A stretch of 64,000 nucleotides of DNA, taken from assembly GCA_030386875.1 (NCBI GenBank), contig CM059577.1, positions 22,951,038-23,015,037 of the forward strand, written 5' to 3'. Source of the DNA: Morinoia aosen. Taxonomy: Eukaryota; Arthropoda; Malacostraca; Amphipoda; Talitridae. Positions 11,550 to 27,700 of the stretch are shown one piece after another (position 1 is the stretch's first letter; each line of letters starts with the position of its first letter). Under the pieces are notes generated by a model, which was not told where the DNA came from, did no database searches, and was given only the letters and a program-made list of their open reading frames with translations. The position numbers and the translations under genes are program-made.

Positions 11550-14030
11550 GGACATATGTGTACCATTAGGGGACATATGTGTAGCATTAGGTGACATGTG
11601 TGTAGAATTAGGGGACATATGTGTAGCATTAGGTGACATATGTGCACCATTAGGGGACATATGTGTAGCATTAGGGGACATATGTGTAGCATTAGGGGAC
11701 ATATGTGTAGCATTAGGGGACATATGTGTAGCATTAGGAGACATATGTGTAGCATTAGGGGACATATGTGTAGCATTAGGGGACATATGTGTAGCATTAG
11801 GGGACATATGTGTAGCATTAGGGGACATATGTGTAGCATTAGGGGACAAATGTGCAGCATTAGGGGACATATGTGTAGCATTAGAGGACATATGTGTAGC
11901 ATTAGGGGACATATGTGTGGCATTAGGGGACATATGTATAGCATTAGGGGACATATGTGTAGCATTAGGGGACATATGTGTACCATTAGGGGACATATGT
12001 GTAGCATTAGGGGACATATGTGCACCATTAGGGGACATATGTGTAGCATTAGGGGACATATGTGTAGCATTAGGGGACATATGTGTGGCATTAGGGGACA
12101 TATGTGTAGCATTAGGTGACATATGTGTAGCATTAGGGGACATATGTGTACCATTAGGGGACATATGTGTAGCATTAGGGGACATATGTGCACCATTAGG
12201 GGACATATGTGTAGCATTAGGGGACATATGTGTAGCATTAGGGGACATATGTGTAGCATTAGGTGACATATGTGTAGCATTAGGTGACATATGTGTAGCA
12301 TTAGGGGACATATGTGTGACATTAGGGGACATATGTATAGCATTAGGGGACATATGTGTAGCATTAGGGGACATATGTGTAGCATTAGGGGACATATGTG
12401 TGGCATTAGGGGACACATGTATAGCATTAGGGGACATATGTGTAGCATTAGGGGACATATGTGTAGCATTAGGGGACATATGTATAGCATTAGGGGACAT
12501 ATGTGTAGCATTAGGGGACATATGTGTTGCATTAGGTGACATATGTGCACCATTAGGGGACATATGTGTAGCATTAGGGGACATATGTGTAGCATTAGGG
12601 GACATATGTGTAGCATTAGGAGACATATGTGTAGCATTAGGGGACATATGTGTAGCATTAGGGGACATATGTGTAGCATCAGGGGACATATGTGTAGCAT
12701 TAGGGGACATATGTGTTGCATTAGGTGACATATGTGCACCATTAGGGGACATATGTGTAGCATTAGGGGACATATGTGTAGCATTAGGGGACATATGTGT
12801 ACCATTAGGGGACATATGTGTAGCATTAGGTGACATGTGTGTAGAATTAGGGGACATATGTGTAGCATTAGGTGACATATGTGCACCATTAGGGGACATA
12901 TGTGTAGCATTAGGGGACATATGTGTAGCATTAGGGGACATATGTGTAGCATTAGGGGACATATGTGTAGCATTAGGAGACATATGTGTAGCATTAGGGG
13001 ACATATGTGTAGCATTAGGGGACATATGTGTAGCATTAGGGGACATATGTGTAGCATTAGGGGACATATGTGTAGCATTAGGGGACAAATGTGCAGCATT
13101 AGGGGACATATGTGTAGCATTAGAGGACATATGTGTAGCATTAGGGGACATATGTGTGGCATTAGGGGACATATGTATAGCATTAGGGGACATATGTGTA
13201 GCATTAGGGGACATATGTGTACCATTAGGGGACATATGTGTAGCATTAGGGGACATATGTGCACCATTAGGGGACATATGTGTAGCATTAGGGGACATAT
13301 GTGTAGCATTAGGGGACATATGTGTGGCATTAGGGGACATATGTGTAGCATTAGGTGACATATGTGTAGCATTAGGGGACATATGTGTACCATTAGGGGA
13401 CATATGTGTAGCATTAGGGGACATATGTGCACCATTAGGGGACATATGTGTAGCATTAGGGGACATATGTGTAGCATTAGGGGACATATGTGTAGCATTA
13501 GGTGACATATGTGTAGCATTAGGTGACATATGTGTAGCATTAGGGGACATATGTGTGACATTAGGGGACATATGTATAGCATTAGGGGACATATGTGTAG
13601 CATTAGGGGACATATGTGTAGCATTAGGGGACATATGTGTGGCATTAGGGGACACATGTATAGCATTAGGGGACATATGTGTAGCATTAGGGGACATATG
13701 TGTAGCATTAGGGGACATATGTATAGCATTAGGGGACATATGTGTAGCATTAGGGGACATATGTGTTGCATTAGGTGACATATGTGCACCATTAGGGGAC
13801 ATATGTGTAGCATTAGGGGACATATGTGTAGCATTAGGGGACATATGTGTAGCATTAGGAGACATATGTGTAGCATTAGGGGACATATGTGTAGCATTAG
13901 GGGACATATGTGTAGCATCAGGGGACATATGTGTAGCATTAGGGGACATATGTGTTGCATTAGGTGACATATGTGCACCATTAGGGGACATATGTGTAGC
14001 ATTAGGGGACATATGTGTAGCATTAGGGGA
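11550..14030. repeat. tandem higher-order duplication, 1,239-bp unit (59 monomers)
   Basis: The monomer variant order in the first half is repeated in the second at an offset of exactly 1,239 bp. For example, the diagnostic ATGTGTGTAGAATTAGG variant at 11596 recurs at 12835, and variant runs at 11640, 12291 and 12543 recur at 12879, 13530 and 13782. A further copy of the diagnostic variant at 15061 lies 165 monomers from the first. Confidence 0.85.
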
Positions 14031-16289
14031 CATATGTGTGGCATTAGGTGACATATGTGTAGCATTGGAGAACATATGTATAGCATTAGGGGACATATGT
14101 GTAGCATTAGGGGACATATGTGTAGCATTAGGGGACATATGTGTAGCATTAGGGGACATATGTATAGCATTAGGGGACATATGTGTAGCATTAGGGGACA
14201 TATGTGTTGCATTAGGTGACATATGTGCACCATTAGGGGACATATGTGTAGCATTAGGGGACATATGTGTAGCATTAGGGGACATATGTGTAGCATTAGG
14301 GGACATATGTGTTGCATTAGGTGACATATGTGCACCATTAGGGGACATATGTGTAGCATTAGGGGACATATGTGTAGCATTAGGGGACATATGTTTGGCA
14401 TTAGGTGACATATGTGTAGCATTAGGGGACATATGTGTAGCATTAGGGGACATATGTGCACCATTAGGGGACATTTGTGCAGCATTAGGGGACATATGCG
14501 TAGCATTAGGGGACATATGTGTAGCATTAGGGGACATATGTGTAGCATTAGGGGACATATGTGTAGCATTAGGGGACATATGAGTAGCATTAGGGGACAT
14601 ATGTGTAGCATTAGGGGACATATGTGTAGCATTAGGGGACATATGTGTAGCGTTAGGGGACATATGTGTAGCATTAGGGGACAAATGTGCACCATTAGGT
14701 GACATATGTGTAGCATTAGGGGACATATGTATGGCATTAGGTGACATATGTGTAGCATTAGGGGACATATGTGTAGCGTTAGGGGACAAATGTGCACCAT
14801 TAGGTGACATATGTGTAGCATTAGGGGACATATGTGTTGCATTAGGTGACATATGTGCACCATTAGGGGACATATGTGTAGCATTAGGGGACATATGTGT
14901 AGCATTAGGAGACATATGTGTAGCATTAGGGGACATATGTGTAGCATTAGGGGACATATGTGTAGCATTAGGGGACATATGTGTAGCATTAGGGGACATA
15001 TGTGTAGCATTAGGGGACATATGTGTACCATTAGGGGACATATGTGTAGCATTAGGTGACATGTGTGTAGAATTAGGGGACATATGTGTAGCATTAGGTG
15101 ACATATGTGCACCATTAGGGGACATATGTGTAGCATTAGGGGACATATGTGCAGCATTAGGGGACATATGTGTAGCATTAGGGGACATATGTGTAGCATT
15201 AGGGGACATATATGTAGCATTAGGTGACATATTTGTAGCATTAGGTAACATATGTATAGCATTAGGGGACATATGTGTAGCATTAGGGGACATATGTGTG
15301 GCATTAGGGGACATATGTGTAGCATTAGGGGACATATGTGTAGCATTAGGGGAGATATGTGCAGCATTAGGGGACATATGTGTAGCATTAGGGGACATAT
15401 GTGTGGCATTAGGGGACATATGTATAGCATTAGGGGACATATGTGTTGCATTGGGGGACATATGTGTGGCATTAGGGGACATATGTGTAGCATTAGGGGA
15501 CATATGTATAGCATTTGGGGACATATGTATAGCATTAGGGGACATATGTATAGCATTAGGGGACATATGTGTAGCATTAGGGGACATATGTGCACCATTA
15601 GGGGACATATGCATAGCATTAGGGGACATATGTATAGCATTAGGGGACATATGTGTAGCATTAGGTGACATATTTGTAGCATTAGGTAACATATGTATAG
15701 CATTAGGGGACATATGTGTAGCATTAGGGGACATATGTGTGGCATTAGGGGACATATGTGTAGCATTAGGGGACATATGTATAGCATTAGGGGACATATG
15801 TGTAGCATTAGGTGACATATTTGTAGCATTAGGTAACATATGTATAGCATTAGGGGACATATGTGTAGCATTAGGGGACATATGTGTGGCATTAGGGGAC
15901 ATATGTGTAGCATTAGGGGACATATGTGTAGCATTAGGGGACATATGTGTAGCATTAGGAGACATATGTGTAGCATTAGGGGACATATGTGTAGCATTAG
16001 GGGACATATGTGTAGCATTAGGTGACATATGTGTAGCATCAGGGGACACATGTGTAGCATTAGGGGAAATATGTGTAGCATTAGGGGACATATGTGTAGC
16101 ATTAGGGGACATATGTGCAGCATTAGGGGACATATGTGTAGCATTAGGGGACATATGTGTACCATTAGGGGACATATGTGTAGCATTAGGTGACATATGT
16201 GTAGCATTAGGGGACATATGTGTAGCATTAGGTGACATATGTGCTCCATTAGGGGACATATGTATAGCATTAGGGGACATATGTATAGC

Positions 16290-19090
16290 ATTAGGGGACA
16301 TATGTGCACCATTAGGGGACATATGTATAGCATTAGGGGACATATGTGTAGCATTAGGTGACATATGTGCACCATTAGGGGACATATGTGCACCATTAGG
16401 GGACATATGTGCACCATTAGGGGACATATGTATAGCATTAGGAGACATATGTGTAGCATTAGGTGACATATGTGCACCATTAGGGGACATATGTATAGCA
16501 TTAGGGGACATATGTATAGCATTAGGGGACATATGTGTAGCATTAGGGGACATATGTGCAGCATTAGGGGACATATGTGTAGCATTAGGGGACATATGTG
16601 TAGCATTAGGAGACATATGTGTAGCATTAGGGGACATATGTGTAGCATTAGGGGACATATGTGTAGCATTAGGGGACATATGTGTGGCACTAGGGGACAT
16701 ATGTGTAGCATTAGGGGACATATGTGTAGCATTAGGGGACATATGTGTAGCATTAGGAGACATATGTATAGCATAAGGGGACATATGTGTAGCATTAGGT
16801 GACATATGTGCACCATTAGGGGACATATGTATAGCATTAGGGGACATATGTGTAGCATTAGGGGACATATGTGTGGCATTAGGGGACATATGTGTAGCAT
16901 TAGGGGACATATGTGTAGCATTAGGGGACATATGTGTAGCATTAGGAGACATATGTGTAGCATTAGGGGACATATGTGTAGCATTAGGGGACATATGTGT
17001 AGCATTAGGTGACATATGTGTAGCATCAGGGGACACATGTGTAGCATTATGGGAAATATGTGTAGCATTAGGGGACATATGTGTTGCATTAGGGGACATA
17101 TGTGCAGCATTAGGGGACATATGTGTAGCATTAGGGGACATATGTGTACCATTAGGGGACATATGTGTAGCATTAGGTGACATATGTGTAGCATTAGGGG
17201 ACATATGTGTAGCATTAGGTGACATATGTGCACCATTAGGGGACATATGTATAGCATTAGGGGACATATGTATAGCATTAGGGGACATATGTGCACCATT
17301 AGGGGACATATGTATAGCATTAGGGGACATATGTTTAGCATTAGGTGACATATGTGCACCATTAGGGGACATATGTGCACCATTAGGGGACATATGTGCA
17401 CCATTAGGGGACATATGTATAGCATTAGGGGACATATGTGTAGCATTAGGTGACATATGTGCACCATTAGGGGACATATGTATAGCATTAGGGGACATAT
17501 GTATAGCATTAGGGGACATATGTGTAGCATTAGGGGACATATGTGCAGCATTAGGGGACATATGTGTAGCATTAGGGGACATATGTGTAGCATTAGGGGA
17601 CATATATGTAGCATTAGGTGACATATTTGTAGCATTAGGTAACATATGTATAGCATTAGGGGACATATGTGTAGCATTAGGGGACATATGTGTGGCATTA
17701 GGGGACATATGTGTAGCATTAGGGGACATATGTATAGCATTAGGGGACATATGTGTAGCATTAGGGGACATATGTGTAGCATTAGGTGACATATTTGTAG
17801 CATTAGGGGACATATGTATAGCATTAGGGGACATATGTGCACCATTAGGGGACATATGTATAGCATTAGGGGACATATGTGTAGCATTAGGTGACATATG
17901 TGCACCATTAGGGGACATATGTGCACCATTAGGGGACATATGTGCACCATTAGGGGACATATGTATAGCATTAGGAGACATATGTGTAGCATTAGGTGAC
18001 ATATGTGCACCATTAGGGGACATATGTATAGCATTAGGGGACATATGTATAGCATTAGGGGACATATGTGTAGCATTAGGGGACATATGTGCAGCATTAG
18101 GGGACATATGTGTAGCATTAGGGGACATATGTGTAGCATTAGGAGACATATGTGTAGCATTAGGGGACATATGTGTAGCATTAGGGGACATATGTGTAGC
18201 ATTAGGGGACATATGTGTGGCACTAGGGGACATATGTGTAGCATTAGGGGACATATGTGTAGCATTAGGGGACATATGTGTAGCATTAGGAGACATATGT
18301 ATAGCATAAGGGGACATATGTGTAGCATTAGGTGACATATGTGCACCATTAGGGGACATATGTATAGCATTAGGGGACATATGTGTAGCATTAGGGGACA
18401 TATGTGTGGCATTAGGGGACATATGTGTAGCATTAGGGGACATATGTGTAGCATTAGGGGACATATGTGTAGCATTAGGAGACATATGTGTAGCATTAGG
18501 GGACATATGTGTAGCATTAGGGGACATATGTGTAGCATTAGGTGACATATGTGTAGCATCAGGGGACACATGTGTAGCATTAGGGGAAATATGTGTAGCA
18601 TTAGGGGACATATGTGTAGCATTAGGGGACATATGTGCAGCATTAGGGGACATATGTGTAGCATTAGGGGACATATGTGTACCATTAGGGGACATATGTG
18701 TAGCATTAGGTGACATATGTGTAGCATTAGGGGACATATGTGTAGCATTAGGTGACATATGTGCACCATTAGGGGACATATGTATAGCATTAGGGGACAT
18801 ATGTATAGCATTAGGGGACATATGTGCACCATTAGGGGACATATGTATAGCATTAGGGGACATATGTGTAGCATTAGGTGACATATGTGCACCATTAGGG
18901 GACATATGTGCACCATTAGGGGACATATGTGCACCATTAGGGGACATATGTATAGCATTAGGGGACATATGTGTAGCATTAGGTGACATATGTGCACCAT
19001 TAGGGGACATATGTATAGCATTAGGGGACATATGTATAGCATTAGGGGACATATGTGTAGCATTAGGGGACATATGTGCAGCATTAGGGG
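16290..19090. repeat. higher-order duplication, 1,533-bp offset (73 monomers)
   Basis: Variant runs at 16470, 16806 and 16873 recur at 18003, 18339 and 18406, all exactly 1,533 bp apart. The variant CATCAGGGGACACATG occurs at about 16037, 17024 and 18557, with spacings of 47 and 73 monomers. The second copy ends at the single-base deletion near 19095. Confidence 0.85.
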
Positions 19091-21779
19091 ACATAGTGTA
19101 GCATTAGGGGACATATGTGTAGCATTAGGGGACATATATGTAGCATTAGGTGACATATATGTAGCATTAGGTAACATATGTATAGCATTAGGGGACATAT
19201 GTGTAGCATTAGGGGACATATGTGTGGCATTAGGGGACATATGTGTAGCATTAGGGGACATATGTATAGCATTAGGGGACATATGTGTAGCATAAGGGGA
19301 CATATGTGTAGCATTAGGTGACATATTTGTAGCATTAGGGGACATATGTATAGCATTAGGGGACATATGTGTAGCATTAGGGGACATATGTGCAGCATTA
19401 GGGGACATATGTGTAGCATTAGGGGACATATGTGTGGCATTAGGGGACATATGTATAGCATTAGGGGACATATGTGTAGCATTAGGGGACATATGTGTGG
19501 CATTAGGGGACATATGTGTAGCATTAGGGGACATATGTATAGCATTAGGGGACATATGTATAGCATTAGGGGACATATGTATAGCATTAGGGGACATATG
19601 TGTAGCATTAGGGGACATATGTGCACCATTAGGGGACATATGCATAGCATTAGGGGACATATGTGTAGCATTAGGTGACATATTTGTAGCATTAGGTAAC
19701 ATATGTATAGCATTAGGAGACATATGTGAAGCATTAGGGGACATATGTGTGGCATTAGGGGACATATGTGTAGCATTAGGGGACATATGTATAGCATTAG
19801 GGGACATATGTATAGCATTAGGGGACATATGTATAGCATTAGGGGACATATGTGTAGCATTAGGGGACATATGTGTAGCATAAGGGGACATATGTGTAGC
19901 ATCAGGGGACATATATGTAGCATTAGGTGACATATTTGTAGCATTAGGTAACACATGTATAGCATTAGGGGACATATGTGTAGCATTAGGTGACATATGT
20001 GTGGCATTAGGGGACATATGTGTAGCATTAGGGGACATACGTATAGCATTAGGGGACATATGTGTAGCATTAGGGGACATATGTGTAGCATTAGGGGACA
20101 TATGTATAGCATTAGGGGACCTATGTGTAGCATTAGGTGACATATGTGCACCATTAGGGGACATATGTGTAGCATTAGGGGACATATGTGCAGCATTAGG
20201 GGACATATGTGTAGCATTAGGGGACATATGTGTAGCATTAGGGGACATATGTGTGGCATTAGGGGACATATGTATAGCATTAGGGGACATATGTGTAGCA
20301 TTAGGGGACATATGTGTAGCATTAGGGGACATATGTATAGCATTAGGGGACATATGTGTAGCATTAGGGGACATATCTGTTGCATTAGGTGACATATGTG
20401 CACCATTAGGGGACATATGTGTAGCATTAGGGGACATATGTGTAGCATTAGGGGACATATGTGTAGCATTAGGTGACATATGTGCACCATTAGGGGACAT
20501 ATGTGTAGCGTTAGGGGACATATGTGCACCATTAGGGGACATATGTGTAGCATTAGGGGGACATATGTGTAGCATTAGGGGACATATGTGTAGCATTAGG
20601 TGACATATGTGTAGCATTAGGTGACATATGTGTAGCATTAGGTGACATACTTGTAGCATTAGGTGACATATGTGCAGCATTAGGGGACATATGTGTAGCA
20701 TTAGGGGACATATGCGTAGCATTAGGGGACATATGTGTAGCATTAGGGGACATATGTGCAGCATTAGGTGACATATGTGTAGCATCAGGTGACATATGTG
20801 TAGCATTAGGTGACATATTCGTAGCATTAGGTGACATATGTGTAGCATTAGGGGACATATATGTAGCATTAGGTGACATATTTGTAGCATTAGGTGACAT
20901 ATGTGTAGCATTAGGGGACAAATGTGCACCATTAGGTGACATATGTGTAGCATTAGGGGACATATGTGTGGCATTAGGTGACATATGCGCATCATTAGGG
21001 GACATATGTGTAGCGTTAGGGGACATATGTGCACCATTAGGGGACATATGTGTAGCATTAGGGGACATATGTGTAGCATTAGGGGACATATGTGTAGCAT
21101 TAGGTGACATATGTGCACCATTAGGGGACATATGTGTAGCGTTAGAGGACATATGTGCACCATTAGGGGACATATATGTAGCATTAGGGGACATATGTGT
21201 AGCATTAGGGGACATATGTGTAGCATTAGGTGACATATGTGTAGCATTAGGTGACATATGTGTAGCATTAGGGGACATATGTGTGGCATTAGGGGACATA
21301 TGTATAGCATTAGGGGACATATGTGTAGCATTAGGGGACATATGTGTAGCATTAGGGGACATATGTGTGGCATTAGGGGACATATGTATAGCATTAGGGG
21401 ACATATGTGTAGCATTAGGGGACATATGTGTAGCATTAGGGGACATATGTATAGCATTAGGGGACATATATGTAGCATTAGGGGACATATGTGTACCATT
21501 AGGGGACATATGTGTACCATTATGGGACATATGTGTAGCATTAGGGGACATATGTGTACCATTAGGGGACATATGTGTAGCATTAGGGGACACATGTGTA
21601 GCATTAGGGGACATATGTGTACCATTAGGGGACATATGTGTACCATAAGGGGACATATGTGTACCATTAGGGGACATATGTGTAGCATTAGGGGACATAT
21701 ATGTAGCATTACGGGACATATGTGTACCATTAGGGGACATATGTGTAGCATTACGGGACATATGTGTACCATTAGGGGA

Positions 21780-24700
21780 CATATGTGAACCGTTAGGGGA
21801 CGTATATGTAGCATTACGGGACATATGTTTACCATTAGGGGACATATGTGTAGCATTAGGAGACATATGTTTAGCATTAGGAGACATATGTGTAACATTA
21901 GGGGACATATATGTAGCATTACGGGACATATGTGTAGCATTAGGGGACATATGTGTAGCATTAGGAGACATATATGAAGCATTAGGAGACATATGTGTAG
22001 CATTAGGTGACATATGTGCAGCATTAGGGGACATATGTGTAGCATTAGGGGACATATGTGAAGCATTAGGGGACATATGTGTAGCATTAGGGGACATATG
22101 TGTAGCATTAGGGGACATATGTGCAGCATTAGGGGACATATGTACATCATTAGGGGACATATGTGTAGCATTAGGGGACATATGTGTAGCATTATGGGAC
22201 ATATGTGTAGCATTAGGTGACATATGTGTAGCATTAGGGGACATATGTGTAGCATTAGGGGACATATGTGTAGCATTAGGGGACATATGTGTAGCATTAG
22301 GGGACATATGTGCAGCATTAGGGGACATATGTGTAGCATTAGGGGGCATATGTGTAGCATTAGGGGACATATGTGTAGCATTAGGGGACATATGTGTAGC
22401 ATTAGGTGACATATGTGTAGCATTAGGGGACATATGTGTAGCATTAGGGGACATATGTGTAGCATTAGGGGACATATGTGTAGCATTAGGGGACATATGT
22501 GTAGCATTAGGTGACATATGTGTAGCATTAGGGGACATATGTGTAGCATTAGGGGACATATGTGTAGCATTAGGGGACATATGTGCAGCATTAGGGGACA
22601 TATGTGTAGCATTAGGGGACATATGTGTAGCATTAGGGGACATATGTGTAGCATTAGGGGACATATGTGTAACATTAGGGGACATATGTGTAGCATTAGG
22701 GGACATATGTGTAGCATTAGGGGACATATGTGTAGCATTAGGGGACATATGTGTAGCATTAGGAGACATATGTGTACCATTAGGGGACATATGTGTACCA
22801 TTAGGGGACATATGTGTACCATTAGGGGACATATGTGTAGCATTAGGGGACATATATGTAGCATTACGGGACATATGTGCACCATTAGGGGACATATGTG
22901 TAGCATTACGGGACATATGTGTACCATTAGGGGACATATGTGTACCGTTAGGGGACGTATGTGTAGCATTACGGGACATATGTGTACCATTAGCGGACAT
23001 ATGTTTAGCATTAGGAGACATATGGTTAGCATTAGGGGACATATGTGTAGCATTAGGGGACATATATGTAGCATTACGGGACATATGTGTAGCATTAGGG
23101 GACATATGTGTAGCATTAGGAGACATATATGTAGCATTAGGGGACATATGTGTAGCATTACGGGACATATGTGTAGCATTAGGAGACATATGTGTAGCAT
23201 TAGGGGACATATATGTAGCATTACGGGACATATGTGTAGCATTAGGAGACATATGTGTAGCATTACGGGACATATGTGTAGCATTAGGGGACATATGTGT
23301 AGCATTAGGGGACATATGTGTAGCATTATGGGACATATGTGTAGCATTAGGTGACATATGTGTAGCATTAGGGGACATATGTGTAGCATTAGGGGACATA
23401 TGTGTACCATTAGGGGACATATGTGTAGCATCAGGGGACATATGTGTAGCATTAGGTGACATATGTGTAGCATTAGGGGACATATGTGTAGCATTAGGGG
23501 ACATATGTGTAGCATTAGGGGACATATGTGTAGCATTAGGGGACATATGTGCAGCATTAGGGGACATATGTGTAGCATTAGGGGACATATGTGTAGCATT
23601 AGGGGACATATGTGTAGCATTAGGGGACATATGTGTAGCATTAGGTGACATATTTGTAGCATTAGGGGACATATGTGTAGCATTAGGGGACATATGTGTA
23701 GCATTAGGGGACATATGTGTAGCATTAGGGGACATATGTGTAGCATTAGGTGAAATGTGTAGCATTAGGGGACATATGTGTAGCATTAGGAGACATATAT
23801 GTAGCATTAGGGGACATATGTGTAGCATTACGGGACATATGTGTAGCATTAGGAGACATATGTGTAGCATTAGGGGACATATATGTAGCATTACGGGACA
23901 TATGTGAAGCATTAGGAGACATATGTGTAGCATTACGGGACATATGTGTAGCATTAGGGGACATATGTGTAGCATTAGGGGACATATGTGTAGCATTATG
24001 GGACATATGTGTAGCATTAGGTGACATATGTGTAGCATTAGGGGACATATGTGTACCATTAGGGGACATATGTGTAGCATTAGGGGACACATGTGTAGCA
24101 TTAGGGGACATATGTGTACCATTAGGGGACATATGTGTACCATTAGGGGACATATGTGTACCATTAGGGGACATATGTGTAGCATTAGGGGACATATATG
24201 TAGCATTACGGGACATATGTGTACCATTAGGGGACATATGTGTAGCATTACGGGACATATGTGTACCATTAGGGGACATATGTGTACCGTTAGGGGACGT
24301 ATATGTAGCATTACGGGACATATGTTTACCATTAGGGGACATATGTGTAGCATTAGGAGACATATGTTTAGCATTAGGAGACATATGTGTAACATTAGGG
24401 GACATATATGTAGCATTACGGGACATATGTGTAGCATTAGGGGACATATGTGTAGCATTAGGAGACATATATGAAGCATTAGGAGACATATGTGTAGCAT
24501 TAGGTGACATATGTGCAGCATTAGGGGACATATGTGTAGCATTAGGGGACATATGTGAAGCATTAGGGGACATATGTGTAGCATTAGGGGACAGATGTGT
24601 AGCATTAGGGGACATATGTGCAGCATTAGGGGACATATGTACACCATTAGGGGACATATGTGTAGCATTAGGGGACATATGTGTAGCATTATGGGACATA

Positions 24701-27700
24701 TGTGTAGCATTAGGTGACATATGTGTAGCATTAGGGGACATATGTGTAGCATTAGGGGACATATGTGTAGCATTAGGGGACATATGTGTAGCATTAGGGG
24801 ACATATGTGCAGCATTAGGGGACATATGTGTAGCATTAGGGGGCATATGTGTAGCATTAGGGGACATATGTGTAGCATTAGGGGACATATGTGTAGCATT
24901 AGGTGACATATGTGTAGCATTAGGGGACATATGTGTAGCATTAGGGGACATATGTGTAGCATTAGGGGACATATGTGTAGCATTAGGGGACATATGTGTA
25001 GCATTAGGTGACATATGTGTAGCATTAGGGGACATATGTGTAGCATTAGGGGACATATGTGTAGCATTAGGGGACATATGTGCAGCATTAGGGGACATAT
25101 GTGTAGCATTAGGGGACATATGTGTAGCATTAGGGGACATATGTGTAGCATTAGGGGACATATGTGTAGCATTAGGGGACATATGTGTAGCATTAGGGGA
25201 CATTGTGTAGCATTAGGGGACATATGTGTAGCATTAGGGGACATATGTGTAGCATTAGGAGACATATGTGTACCATTAGGGGACATATGTGTACCATTAG
25301 GGGACATATGTGTACCATTAGGGGACATATGTGTAGCATTAGGGGACATATATGTAGCATTACGGGACATATGTGCACCATTAGGGGACATATGTGTAGC
25401 ATTACGGGACATATGTGTACCATTAGGGGACATATGTGTACCGTTAGGGGACGTATGTGTAGCATTACGGGACATATGTGTACCATTAGCGGACATATGT
25501 GTAGCATTAGGAGACATATGGTTAGCATTAGGGGACATATGTGTAGCATTAGGGGACATATATGTAGCATTACGGGACATATGTGTAGCATTAGGGGACA
25601 TATGTGTAGCATTAGGAGACATATATGTAGCATTAGGGGACATATGTGTAGCATTACGGGACATATGTGTAGCATTAGGAGACATATGTGTAGCATTAGG
25701 GGACATATATGTAGCATTACGGGACATATGTGTAGCATTAGGAGACATATGTGTAGCATTACGGGACATATGTGTAGCATTAGGGGACATATGTGTAGCA
25801 TTAGGGGACATATGTGTAGCATTATGGGACATATGTGTAGTATTAGGTGACATATGTGTAGCGTTAGGGGACATATGTGTAGCATTAGGGGACATATGTG
25901 TACCATTAGGGGACATATGTGTAGCATCAGGGGACATATGTGTAGCATTAGGTGACATATGTGTAGCATTAGGGGACATATGTGTAGCATTAGGGGACAT
26001 ATGTGTAGCATTAGGGGGCATATGTGTAGCATTAGGGGACATATGTGTAGCATTAGGTGACATATGTGTAGCATTAGGGGACATATGTGTAGCATTAGGG
26101 GACATATGTGTAGCATTAGGGGACATATGTGCAGCATTAGGGGACATATGTGTAGCATTAGGGAACATATGTGTAGCATTAGGGGACATATGTGTAGCAT
26201 TAGGGGACATATGTGTAGCATTAGGGGACATATGTGTAGCATTAGGGGACATATGCGTAGCATTAGGGACATATGTGTAGCATAAGGGGACATATGTGTA
26301 GCATTAGGAGACATATGTGTACCATTAGGGGACATATGTGTACCATTAGGGGACATATGTGTACCATTAGGGGACATATGTGTAGCATTAAGGGACATAT
26401 ATGTAGCATTACGGGACATATGTGTACCATTAGGGGACATATGTGTAGCATTACGGGACATATGTGTACCATTAGGGGACATATGTGTACCGTTAGGGGA
26501 CGTATGTGTAGCATTACGGGACATATGTGTACCATTAGGGGACATATGTGTAGCATTAGGAGACATATGTGTAGCATTAGGGGACATATGTGTAACATTA
26601 GGGGACATATATGTTGCACTACGGGACATATGTGTAGCATTAGGGGACATATGTGTAGCATTAGGAGACATATATGTAGCATTAGGGGACATATGTGTAG
26701 CATTAGGTGACATATGTGCAGCATTAGGGGACATATGTGTAGCATTAGGGGACATATGTGAAGCATTAGGGGACATATGTGTAGCATTATGGGACATATG
26801 TGTAGCATTAGGGGACATATGTGCAGCATTAGGTGACATATGTGTAGCATTAGGGGACATATGTGCAGCATTAGGGGACATATGTGCACCATTAGGGGAC
26901 ATATGTGTAGCATTAGGGGACATATGTGTAGCATTATGGGACATATGTGTAGCATTAGGTGACATATGTGTAGCATTAGGGGACATATGTGTAGCATTAG
27001 GGGACATATGTGTAGCATTAGGGGACATATGTGTAGCATTAGGGGACATATGTGCAGCATTAGGGGACATATGTGTAGCATTAGGGGACATATGTGTAGC
27101 ATTAGGGGACATATGTGTAGCATTAGGGGACATATGTGTAGCATTAGGTGACATATTTGTAGCATTAGGGGACATATGTGTAGCATTAGGGGACATATGT
27201 GTAGCATTAGGGGACATATGTGTAGCATTAGGGGACATATGTGTAGCATTAGGTGAAATGTGTAGCATTAGGGGACATATGTGTAGCATTAGGGGACATA
27301 TGTGTAGCATTAGGGGACATATGTGCAGCATTAGGGGACATATGTGTAGCATTAGGGGACATATGTGTAGCATTAGGGGACATATGTGTAGCATTAGGGG
27401 ACATATGTGTAGCATTAGGGGACATATGTGTAGCATTAGGGGACATATGCGTAGCATTAGGGACATATGTGTAGCATTAGGGGACATATGTGTAGCATTA
27501 GGAGACATATGTGTACCATTAGGGGACATATGTGTACCATTAGGGGACATATGTGTACCATTAGGGGACATATGTGCAGCATTAGGGGACATATATGTAG
27601 CATTACGGGACATATGTGTACCATTAGGGGACATATGTGTAGCATTACGGGACATATGTGTACCATTAGGGGACATATGTGTACCGTTAGGGGACGTATG

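Noticed and set aside
22224..23648. A further 1,239-bp higher-order pair (22224 and 23463), the same offset as at 11.6-14.0 kb
   Set aside because: The two runs consist mostly of consensus monomers and differ at marker positions (one has GGGGGC where the other has GGGGAC), so the equal offset may be coincidence.
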